From Bacteroidales bacterium UBA932 (GTDB lineage Bacteria; Bacteroidota; Bacteroidia; Bacteroidales; UBA932), in contig DBDM01000175.1 of the NCBI GenBank assembly GCA_002293585.1, positions 231-8,641 of the forward strand: a stretch of 8,411 nt of DNA, in the 5' to 3' direction. The notes beneath the pieces are model-generated. The model saw only the letters and a list, made by a program, of their open reading frames with translations. It searched no databases and was not told the DNA's origin. A program made the position numbers and the translations under genes. Position 1 is the stretch's first letter; every line of letters begins with the position of its first letter. Positions 1 through 5,934 of the stretch are shown here, piece by piece.

Positions 1-40
1 GCTAGCGTTCATCCTGAGCCAGGATCAAACTCTTCATGGT
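1..40 (-). rRNA. rrs: 16S ribosomal RNA, 5' end only (partial)
   Basis: Read on the minus strand, positions 33 to 14 are the universal 5' primer site of 16S rRNA (AGAGTTTGATCCTGGCTCAG), followed by GATGAACGCTAGC, a form common in Bacteroidota. The mature 5' end is placed at about position 40, because the primer site begins at E. coli nucleotide 8. Only the first ~40 nucleotides are in the window; the gene continues off the left edge. It is transcribed leftward, in the same direction as pepD, from the promoter at 228-258. Identity is certain; the exact 5' end is good to a few bases. Confidence 0.97.
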
Positions 41-222
41 AAATATAAATTTTTTACTATTACTTAGCTGTCCTATCTTATTACTCAACTTACGCGTACG
101 ATGCAATCGTACTCAAATTTATTGACGCTCTACTCTTTTTTTAGTACTTTAAATGGTACTTGTCTTCAATATTTCAATGAGCTTACTCTTTCCTCTTATC
201 GAAGCATCTTTTACTCCGAAAG
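41..222 (-). other. Transcribed leader of the rRNA operon
   Basis: This is the stretch between the predicted transcription start (about 222) and the mature 16S 5' end. It has no coding potential and is AT-rich. It holds a perfect 7-bp inverted repeat with a 3-base loop at 96-112 (GTACGAT/ATCGTAC) and a weaker 5-bp one at 143-160 (AGTAC/GTACT). Such leaders normally carry processing and antitermination signals. A possible boxA-like segment reads GCTCATTGAAATATTG on the minus strand at 182-167; this match is by eye and uncertain. Confidence 0.6.
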
Positions 223-227
223 GGCTG

Positions 228-258
228 CAAAGTTAAACACTTTTTAGTTATTAACAAA
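228..258 (-). promoter_or_regulatory. rRNA operon promoter, Bacteroidota sigma-ABfr type
   Basis: On the minus strand TTTG (258-255) is followed after exactly 19 bases by TAACTTTG (235-228). This fits the Bacteroidota consensus TTTG-N19..21-TAnnTTTG in every fixed position. Transcription should start near 222, about 180 bases before the 16S gene. The AT-rich tract just upstream (about 259-296) could act as an UP-like element. The promoter lies only some 38 bases beyond the pepD stop codon. Confidence 0.8.
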
Positions 259-296
259 ATAATATTGCAAAAAAATAACAATATTTTGACAACGAA

Positions 297-1745
297 TTAT
301 TTAGAAGGGGCATTTTTTAATGTTTCCACCAAAAACTTCCAACATTTGTCCACGGTAGCGATGTTTAATTGCTCATCCGGAGAGTGCGGAAAACGTATTG
401 TAGGACCGCAGGAAATCATATCCAAATTGGGATAAGCGCCGCCCAACAGCCCACATTCCAAACCCGCATGCACAGCGCTCACCTTAGGTTCTACGCCATA
501 CAGTTTTTTATACACGGCTTTCATTTCTTTTAAAATAAGCGATGAAGGATTGGGTTTCCATCCGGGATAACCGCCGGTGAACTTTATCTCAGCCCCTGCC
601 AAAGTGAACACCGAAGCCATCATATCCGCCAGGTCTTCCTTGGCCGAATCAACCGAACTGCGAAGCAAACAACTGATGGTTACCGCACCGGCATTAGACC
701 TTACGATGGCTAAGTTGGTGGAAGTTTCCACTATCGGAAGGCTGTCGCTCATGCGCATTACGCCGTTGGGACAAGCATACACCGCACGTATCAGGTTTTT
801 CTGCGTTTTTTCGTCCATCACGGAAGCGGGCGCTGCAACAGGTTCCACCACCATTTTCAACCCTTCGTCGGTAGCCGACAATTCGGCAGCCGCTAATTTA
901 AACAGTGTTTCTACCGTTTGTTTAATGTCCGCAGCCTTACCGGCGGGCGCTGTAAAAACAGCAAACGCTTCACGCGGAATGGCATTGCGCAAACTACCGC
1001 CGTCAATGCTGCCTAAGCGAACGCCATATTGCTCCAGCAAATGCAAGGCGCGGAACAGGATTTTGTTGGCGTTGCCGCGTCCCAGCACAATATCCATGCC
1101 GGAGTGGCCGCCTTTCAGCCCGGTCACGCTCAACTTGTAGGCCTCATAACCTGCCGGCACGCTTTCTTCCTTATACTTAAAGGTGAACGTACCATCCAGG
1201 CCGCCGGCGCAACCCACACACAACTCGCCTTCATCTTCGGAGTCCAAATTGATCAGTATATCCCCTTTTAAAATACCCGGTTTCAGCGCCACAGCGCCGG
1301 TCATGCCGGTTTCTTCATCCACGGTAAACAAAGCTTCAACAGGACCATGCTCCAGGTCTTTGGCTTCGAGCACCGCCATAGCCATAGCCAGGCCGATACC
1401 GTTGTCGCCGCCCAGCGTGGTGCCTTTGGCCTTCACCCACTCGCCGTCGACATAAGTTTCGATGGGGTCTTTTTCAAAATCATGCACTTTGTCGCTGTTC
1501 TTCTGCGGCACCATGTCGAGATGGCCTTGCAGGATAATACCCTTACGGTTCTCCATGCCTTTTGTGGCAGGTTTGCGGATAATTACATTACCGACTTCGT
1601 CCGTTATGGTTTCCAACCCGAGGTCTTTACCGAATTTAGCGGCAAACTCAACGGCTTTCTGTTCATGTTTCGAGGGACGGGGGATTTGTGTCAGGGCATA
1701 AAAATGCTTCCACACACGTTCCGGATTTAAAGTTGCAATAGACAT
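297..1745 (-). CDS. pepD: Aminoacyl-histidine dipeptidase (PepD, peptidase M20C)
   Basis: This cytosolic dizinc metallopeptidase cleaves Xaa-His dipeptides such as carnosine and a range of other dipeptides, recycling amino acids. The 482-residue product matches the usual family length (E. coli PepD is about 485). The M20 metal site is complete: H75 and D77 in GHLD, D114 in GGDNG, the catalytic pair E144-E145 in VDEETG, D168 in NLDSE, and the C-terminal ligand H454 in PHSPDE. The lid/dimerisation domain begins around residue 200, and GLKGGHSG (209-216) is the usual M20 motif. The ATG at 1745 gives the normal PepD N-terminus. The gene stands alone: an 8-bp tandem repeat and a candidate promoter lie upstream, and the rrn promoter lies immediately downstream on the same strand. 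Confidence 0.96.
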   Translation of the reverse strand: MSIATLNPERVWKHFYALTQIPRPSKHEQKAVEFAAKFGKDLGLETITDEVGNVIIRKPATKGMENRKGIILQGHLDMVPQKNSDKVHDFEKDPIETYVDGEWVKAKGTTLGGDNGIGLAMAMAVLEAKDLEHGPVEALFTVDEETGMTGAVALKPGILKGDILINLDSEDEGELCVGCAGGLDGTFTFKYKEESVPAGYEAYKLSVTGLKGGHSGMDIVLGRGNANKILFRALHLLEQYGVRLGSIDGGSLRNAIPREAFAVFTAPAGKAADIKQTVETLFKLAAAELSATDEGLKMVVEPVAAPASVMDEKTQKNLIRAVYACPNGVMRMSDSLPIVETSTNLAIVRSNAGAVTISCLLRSSVDSAKEDLADMMASVFTLAGAEIKFTGGYPGWKPNPSSLILKEMKAVYKKLYGVEPKVSAVHAGLECGLLGGAYPNLDMISCGPTIRFPHSPDEQLNIATVDKCWKFLVETLKNAPSK

Positions 1746-1756
1746 ATTAAATTAGT

Positions 1757-1796
1757 TTAAAGATTTGAAGATTTAAAGGTTTAAAGATTCAAGGAT
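1757..1796. repeat. Tandem repeat, five copies of an ~8-bp unit
   Basis: Five consecutive octamers run without gaps on the plus strand: TTAAAGAT, TTGAAGAT, TTAAAGGT, TTAAAGAT and TCAAGGAT. A degenerate tail (ATTTAAAAATTTAAAGG) continues to about 1815. The array sits just upstream of the pepD start codon, so it would be in the 5' untranslated region if the candidate promoter at 1810-1841 is right. It is non-coding and could expand or contract by slippage. Confidence 0.75.
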
Positions 1797-1809
1797 TGAT
1801 TTAAAAATT

Positions 1810-1841
1810 TAAAGGTACAATAATTTTTCGAAAAAAACAAA
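1810..1841 (-). promoter_or_regulatory. Candidate pepD promoter
   Basis: On the minus strand TTTG (1841-1838) is followed after 20 bases by TACCTTTA (1817-1810). This matches TTTG-N20-TAnnTTTG except for the last base. The predicted start near 1804 leaves a leader of about 58 bases holding the octamer repeat. The -33 element lies inside the T-tract of the upstream terminator, so termination and re-initiation are back to back. Matches of this quality can occur by chance in AT-rich DNA. Confidence 0.4.
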
Positions 1842-1873
1842 AAAAGGCCGCCGGACCAATTTACCGACAGCCT
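1831..1873 (-). terminator. Rho-independent terminator of the carbohydrate cluster
   Basis: Read on the minus strand, AGGCTGTCGG (1873-1864) pairs with CCGGCGGCCT (1854-1845). This is a 10-bp GC-rich stem with two G-U pairs and a 9-base loop. A U-rich tract follows (1844-1831, thirteen T and one G). It starts 25 bases after the stop of the GH13 remnant at 1898, so it marks the 3' end of the transcript that includes beta-PGM and GH65. Confidence 0.85.
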
Positions 1874-1897
1874 TCCCACCAAAACTTAACCTATGAA

Positions 1898-2311
1898 TTA
1901 TCTTTTAAAATGAATGACTTGCACCTGCTGGGGAGCAATCATCAACTCATCTCCTATTTTTACGGTGGCTCCGCTCATAATATCCGATCCGGAAGTATAA
2001 CCACCGGTAATTTCAGCAAAGCGCGACCAGTTAATTTTTTTCTCTTCCCTTGAATTATTCACAGCTACCATCAATAATTCATTCTCCGTATAGCGGAAAT
2101 ACACGTAGAAATTATTATCTTCCGGAATAAAATGAAGCAGTTGGCCTTCGTGTACCACTTTCGCGGTCTTACGCCAGGTAAACAATTTTTTAGTATAATC
2201 GAACACTTCATTTTCCGTTTTATTGCGGCCTTCTGCCGTAAACACATTGTGTTCATCGCCCGGCCAGCCGCCCGGCATGTCTAAACGTTCTTCTCCATGT
2301 CCGTTAAAAAT
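1898..2311 (-). pseudogene. GH13 alpha-amylase/neopullulanase, C-terminal remnant only
   Basis: In-frame sequence from 2311 reads IFNGHGEERLDMPGGWPGDE and continues to a stop at 1898. The segment RLDMPGGWPGD, followed by NVFTAEGRN and an LFTWRK helix, matches the last part of the catalytic barrel and the start of the C-terminal beta domain in Bacteroidota SusA-like GH13 enzymes (usual form RxDFPGGWxGD). A full enzyme has about 600 residues; about 137 codons remain. The N-terminal domain and the barrel with its Asp/Glu/Asp catalytic residues are absent. An in-frame TAA at 2314-2312 blocks any extension. An ATG at 2278 could open a 126-aa ORF, but it falls inside the PGGW motif and is not a natural start. 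The remnant follows GH65 by five bases and ends at a strong terminator, so it is the last gene of the cluster. Non-function is inferred. Confidence 0.8.
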
Positions 2312-2319
2312 TTATGTTA
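2309..2319 (-). other. Probable deletion junction between GH65 3' end and GH13 interior
   Basis: The GH65 stop codon (2319-2317) is followed almost at once by in-frame coding sequence from deep inside a GH13 enzyme (from 2311 downward). No start region, promoter or N-terminal GH13 domain lies between them. GH65 also ends at ...NFRGEVVQFKA, earlier than expected for the family. The simplest reading is that one deletion removed the last GH65 codons and roughly 450-500 GH13 codons. The exact breakpoint cannot be fixed without an intact relative. A misassembly would look the same. Confidence 0.6.
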
Positions 2320-4506
2320 TGCCTTAAATTGCACTACTTCGCCGCGGAAATTGACTTTGAACGACAAACTTTTCCAATGCTCCGGCAGTTTCGGGTCAAA
2401 ACTGAGTTTACCGTCTTTCACCCGCATGCCGGCAAAGCCCTGAATAACAGCCAGCCATGAACCGGCCATGCTGGTAATATGCAAGCCTTCGTTAACCTCT
2501 TTGTTATAATCATCGAGATCAAGGCGGGAAGTACGCAGGTACATCTCATACGCCTTATCCATGTCGCCGATCTTGGCGGCAAGAATAGCATGCACACAAG
2601 GCGACAGCGAGGATTCATGCACCGTACGTTGTTCATAGAAATGGAAATTCCGGCGTATGGTTTCCACATCGAATTCATCTTCGAAGAAATAAATACCCTG
2701 CAACACGTCGGCCTGCTTGATGAAGCAGGAACGGAGAATACGATCCCAGCTCCATTTCTGGTTCAACGGGCGTTGTGCGGGGTCAAGGTCTTTGACTAAA
2801 ATCTGTTCTTTGTCGAGATAACCGTCCTGTTGCAGGTAGATACCCCGCTGTTCATCTTCGGGGAAGTGCATTTTCTCCGTAATGTCCGTCCACTGCGTCC
2901 ATTCGTTCAACTCATCGAAATGGGCGATCCGGAGGATATCGGCATACCTGCCCGGGTGATTGGCTTTCACCCATTCCATACTTTCGCGGGTATAACGCAG
3001 GCACCAGCAGGCAATGTAATTGGTATACCAGTTGTTGTTAACGTTATTTTCATATTCGTTAGGTCCGGTAACACCCAGCATCACGTATTTATTGCGCTCT
3101 TCGCTCCAAGTGATGCGCTGCGCCCAAAAACGGGAAATACCGATAAGCACCTCAAGTCCGCATTCGGACAGGTAATTCCGGTCGCCGGTATAACGTATAT
3201 AGTTAAATATAGCGTAAGCAATAGCTCCGTTGCGATGTATTTCTTCAAAGGTAATTTCCCATTCGTTATGACACTCCTCGCCGTTCATGGTCACCATGGG
3301 ATACAATGCAGCGCCATCGGTAAAGCCTAATTTCTGCGCATTTTCAATGGCTTTGGGCAGTTGATTATACCTGTAGCGCAAGAGTTCACGCGCCACCTTA
3401 TCACCTGCAGTGGCTAAGTAAAAAGGTATGCAATAGGCTTCGGTATCCCAATAGGTGCTTCCGCCGTATTTCTCGCCGGTAAAGCCCTTAGGCCCCACAT
3501 TCAGGCGGGCGTCTTTGCCGGTATAGGTTTGCAGGAGCTGAAAGATACAGAAACGTATGCCTTGCTGGGCTTCCTCATCACCGCCTATTTCCACGTCGCA
3601 GTGCGCCCATTTTTCTTCCCACGCCTTACATTGCTCTTCCATTAATGCGGAAAAGCCTGCTTGCTGCGCTTCGCCGGCCACCTCTCCTGCCGCTTCGGCT
3701 AAATTTTCAGGAAGGTAATTTAAGGAAGAGGTGATACCTGTATATTTAAAGAGTGTCAGCCTATCGTTTTTCTTGGCCGTTACTTTGACTGTAGCGCCTA
3801 CCCAAGCCTGTTTTTCCACAGGAGTGAATGGTAGAGCGGCCGACTGTCCGTTTATTTTTAATTCATGATTGGTATGCCAGCACACGGAAAAACCTGTTTT
3901 CCGTGTACGCATGGTCACCGATGAGCTGCCGGCAGTGGCTGTCTGCGCCACAAAATCCCAAAATTTTTCATCATAGTTGGCATCTTCATTCTTTACGTCG
4001 GCATGGGTATACGGCGTAAACTCCACCACCGCATCACCATTCAGCAGTTGCACCGTGTAACTGAGCGCACCCAGATCAGTGCGCACCATGCTCACAAAGC
4101 GGACAGCCTCTACCGAAAGTTGCAATCCGCCGGGCATTGCTACTGTGAAACGACGGGTAAGCACACCGTGTTGCATATTCAATTCACGGTAAAATTCTTT
4201 CACGGTGGCGGTATTCAGGTCGAGGGTTTCGCCATTGACCTTCACATCAAGTCCGATCCAAAAAGCGGAGTTCAACACTTTGGCAAAATATTCGGGATAG
4301 CCGTTTTTCCACCAGCCCACACGGGTTTTGTCGGGGTAGTAAATCCCTCCGATATAGCTACCGTGCAAAGTATCTCCACTATATACCTCTTCAAAATTAG
4401 CCCGTTGCCCCATAATACCGTTACCGATACTAAAAAGGCTTTCAGCCGCTTTCACCCGTTGTTTTTCAAAACGGGTTTCAATAATTTTCCATGGATGAGT
4501 TTGCAT
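2317..4506 (-). CDS. GH65 glycoside phosphorylase, probable maltose phosphorylase
   Basis: The expected reaction is maltose + phosphate to glucose + beta-D-glucose-1-phosphate, in the cytosol. From the ATG at 4506 the product has 729 residues. It shows the GH65 order of N-terminal beta-sandwich, helical linker and (alpha/alpha)6 barrel. Barrel motifs include GGSTYWDTEAY (348-358), the general acid E484 in GPNEYENNVNNNWYTN, the KQAD segment (597-600), and HITSMAGSW (676-684), which lines the phosphate site. NEYENNVNNN is typical of maltose phosphorylases, but kojibiose or trehalose activity cannot be excluded. The C-terminus stops at NFRGEVVQFKA; relatives usually continue with a further ~25-45 residues of beta domain, so a small 3' truncation is likely. 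It starts 18 bases after the beta-PGM stop. The frame is also open from a TTG at 4512, but the ATG is preferred. Confidence 0.9.
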   Translation of the reverse strand: MQTHPWKIIETRFEKQRVKAAESLFSIGNGIMGQRANFEEVYSGDTLHGSYIGGIYYPDKTRVGWWKNGYPEYFAKVLNSAFWIGLDVKVNGETLDLNTATVKEFYRELNMQHGVLTRRFTVAMPGGLQLSVEAVRFVSMVRTDLGALSYTVQLLNGDAVVEFTPYTHADVKNEDANYDEKFWDFVAQTATAGSSSVTMRTRKTGFSVCWHTNHELKINGQSAALPFTPVEKQAWVGATVKVTAKKNDRLTLFKYTGITSSLNYLPENLAEAAGEVAGEAQQAGFSALMEEQCKAWEEKWAHCDVEIGGDEEAQQGIRFCIFQLLQTYTGKDARLNVGPKGFTGEKYGGSTYWDTEAYCIPFYLATAGDKVARELLRYRYNQLPKAIENAQKLGFTDGAALYPMVTMNGEECHNEWEITFEEIHRNGAIAYAIFNYIRYTGDRNYLSECGLEVLIGISRFWAQRITWSEERNKYVMLGVTGPNEYENNVNNNWYTNYIACWCLRYTRESMEWVKANHPGRYADILRIAHFDELNEWTQWTDITEKMHFPEDEQRGIYLQQDGYLDKEQILVKDLDPAQRPLNQKWSWDRILRSCFIKQADVLQGIYFFEDEFDVETIRRNFHFYEQRTVHESSLSPCVHAILAAKIGDMDKAYEMYLRTSRLDLDDYNKEVNEGLHITSMAGSWLAVIQGFAGMRVKDGKLSFDPKLPEHWKSLSFKVNFRGEVVQFKA

Positions 4507-4509
4507 AGA

Positions 4510-4540
4510 CAAGAGACTAAGAGATTAGAGACTAAGAGAC
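4510..4540. repeat. 15-bp tandem repeat spanning the beta-PGM stop codon
   Basis: On the plus strand the 13-mer AGAGACTAAGAGA occurs at 4512-4524 and again, perfectly, at 4527-4539, a 15-base period, with partial unit sequence on both sides. On the minus strand the first copy encodes the last residues of beta-PGM (MSLSL) and its TAA stop. The second copy fills the gap before the GH65 start. The repeat therefore forms the whole junction between the two genes. Confidence 0.8.
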
Positions 4541-5187
4541 ATTTTCAATTCTAAATCCGGCCACTGCACACCGTCAAAACCCGGGATGACTACGGTAGCC
4601 CGTTGAAGAATGTCCGGACTGCCTACGCCCACACTCCTCATGCCGGCACGGATAGCGGCTTCGATACCGGCAGCGGCATCTTCAAATACCACACAGCCGG
4701 AAGGCGGAATATCCAGGCCACGGGCACCCAATAAAAAAACTTCGGGATCGGGCTTGGCGTTCGCCACTTTATTCCCGTCGACCACCACATCAAATAAAGG
4801 GGCAATACCTACACGGTCGAGTATGATACCGGCGTTTTTGCTGGCCGAGCCGAGGGCTATCTTCACCCCCCTGCTTTTCAGGTCGTGTAAAAAGTCCTGT
4901 ACGCCGGGTAGAATTTCTTCGGGAGTCATTTTGGTAATATAATCCAGGTACCATCCATTTTTTTTATCGGCCATCTCCAACTTTTCCTTAGCGCTCTTAT
5001 CCGCCACATTACCCACTTCCAGCAATATATCCAATGAAGCCATACGGCTAATGCCTTTTAAGCGTTCATTATCGTGTACGGAGAAGTAAAAGCCCAATTC
5101 TTCCGCCAGGCGCTTCCATGCCAGGTAGTGATACTTGGCTGTATCCACCAATACCCCGTCGAGATCAAATAAACAAGCTTTTATCAT
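4525..5187 (-). CDS. pgmB: Beta-phosphoglucomutase (HAD superfamily)
   Basis: This enzyme converts beta-D-glucose-1-phosphate, the GH65 product, to glucose-6-phosphate through a beta-glucose-1,6-bisphosphate intermediate. The 220-residue product keeps the residues of Lactococcus lactis beta-PGM at almost the same numbers: nucleophile D8 and acid/base D10 in FDLDGVLVDT, H20 at the cap hinge, R48 in the cap, S114 and K117 in GSASKNA, K145 in NAKPDPE, and E169-D170 binding magnesium in FEDAAAG. It is a C1-cap HAD enzyme and looks fully functional. The ATG at 5187 lies one base after the TAA of the upstream MFS-containing gene, suggesting translational coupling. A TTG at 5196 in the same frame is less likely. 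The last five residues (MSLSL) are encoded by the tandem repeat at 4510-4540. Confidence 0.95.
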   Translation of the reverse strand: MIKACLFDLDGVLVDTAKYHYLAWKRLAEELGFYFSVHDNERLKGISRMASLDILLEVGNVADKSAKEKLEMADKKNGWYLDYITKMTPEEILPGVQDFLHDLKSRGVKIALGSASKNAGIILDRVGIAPLFDVVVDGNKVANAKPDPEVFLLGARGLDIPPSGCVVFEDAAAGIEAAIRAGMRSVGVGSPDILQRATVVIPGFDGVQWPDLELKMSLSL

Positions 5188-5188
5188 T

Positions 5189-5929
5189 TTACACAACGTT
5201 TTTTTTATCTTTAACCAAAGCTACGGCTGCGGCGCCCAACACCAGGAATACTCCGGCCAACACCAGCATGTGTACCTGTACGCTTCCCAGGAAGGAAAGC
5301 AACACACCGCCCAAAAGGGCGGCTACGATTTGCGGCACACAAATTGTGCCGTTGAAGAGACCTAAGTATGCACCCATATTCTTTCCGGAGAGGGCGTTGG
5401 TCAGTATGGTAAACGGCATAGCCAGCATAGCCGCCCAGGCGCAACCAATGAGCAGGTAAGAGCCGAACAGGAGATACTGGTCATGCACAAAGAGCGTAGA
5501 AATAAATCCTGCGGCGCCTATCAGCAGGCTGACGGCATAGGCGGTTTTATAGGATTTAAAACGGGGCAGCAGCAAAGACCATGCTATGGAGCCCACAGCC
5601 TGCACGGCAAACAACACGCCTACCCAGTTACCGGCTGTTTGGTAGCCGGCCGTGTTCACCTTGAAGGCTTTTATGGCATAATTATCATAGGCAGTGGTAA
5701 TAATCACAGGAACCCGGATATCGACCTGTTTGAAAAGGTCGAAACAAAGCCCATCCGAAAGTTCCACATCCATAAAAATCAAGTCGGGTGTACGGTTACG
5801 CAACCACTCCGCAGCGCCGCGCACAGAGGCTAATTTAGCCACTATCTCAAATGCAGGATAGTATTTGGCTATCAAACGCTCCAACTGTATCTGAGCAGGA
5901 ATTTCATCTTCTATGATCAATACTTTCAT
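5189..5929 (-). CDS. Chimeric ORF: truncated LytTR-family receiver domain fused to C-terminal half of a sugar MFS transporter
   Basis: The 246-residue ORF has two unrelated parts. Residues 1-92 are a CheY-like receiver: D8 and E9 for magnesium, phospho-acceptor D54 in FMDVELSDG, T79 in ITTAYD, and AFKVN as in LytTR response regulators. It stops before the conserved Lys of the last beta strand, and the whole LytTR DNA-binding domain is missing. Residues 93-246 match the second half of Bacteroidota maltose-cluster (SLC45-like) MFS proteins, with about five membrane segments (near 102-121, 128-147, 151-173, 187-212 and 219-240). It begins five bases after the histidine-kinase stop and ends one base before beta-PGM. 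As it stands it is probably neither a regulator nor a transporter. It is an in-frame deletion fusion or a misassembly; a working fusion is the less likely alternative. The start ATG at 5929 fits the normal receiver N-terminus. Confidence 0.85.
   Translation of the reverse strand: MKVLIIEDEIPAQIQLERLIAKYYPAFEIVAKLASVRGAAEWLRNRTPDLIFMDVELSDGLCFDLFKQVDIRVPVIITTAYDNYAIKAFKVNTAGYQTAGNWVGVLFAVQAVGSIAWSLLLPRFKSYKTAYAVSLLIGAAGFISTLFVHDQYLLFGSYLLIGCAWAAMLAMPFTILTNALSGKNMGAYLGLFNGTICVPQIVAALLGGVLLSFLGSVQVHMLVLAGVFLVLGAAAVALVKDKKNVV
5645..5660 (-). other. Fusion junction, response regulator to MFS transporter
   Basis: The change from receiver-like to transporter-like sequence falls at about codon 92/93 of the chimera, near 5654/5653. 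AFKVN belongs to the receiver, and AGYQTAGNWVGV to the loop before a transporter membrane helix. The residues between (T, A) cannot be assigned to either parent. The reading frame is kept. The implied loss is about 150 codons of regulator plus about 250-300 codons of transporter and any spacer. Confidence 0.65.
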
Positions 5930-5934
5930 TCGGC

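Noticed and set aside
261..285. AT-rich inverted repeat as a pepD terminator
   Set aside because: The stem is AATATTG/CAATATT with an 11-base loop and only a patchy U-tract; too weak to call, and it may simply be AT-rich promoter-upstream DNA.
577..1730. Several plus-strand ORFs of 79-187 codons opposite pepD
   Set aside because: They overlap a complete, well-matched pepD on the other strand, share no family features, and are explained as antisense shadows of a GC-balanced coding gene.
1898..2278. The 126-aa ORF from the ATG at 2278 as a genuine small gene
   Set aside because: The ATG sits where the family has a Phe or Met inside the conserved PGGW segment, and GH13-like sequence continues in frame upstream of it (GHGEERLD). 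It is the tail of a broken enzyme.
4507..4512. TTG at 4512 as the GH65 start
   Set aside because: The ATG two codons later gives the usual N-terminus (MQTHPWKI), and TTG starts are uncommon here.
2479..4554. Plus-strand ORFs up to 183 codons opposite GH65
   Set aside because: They lie wholly within the conserved GH65 coding region in antisense; no recognisable motifs and no promoter or terminator of their own.
5188..5196. TTG at 5196 as the beta-PGM start
   Set aside because: The ATG at 5187 gives MIKACLFDLDG, which puts all catalytic residues at the standard beta-PGM positions, and it lies one base after the preceding stop.
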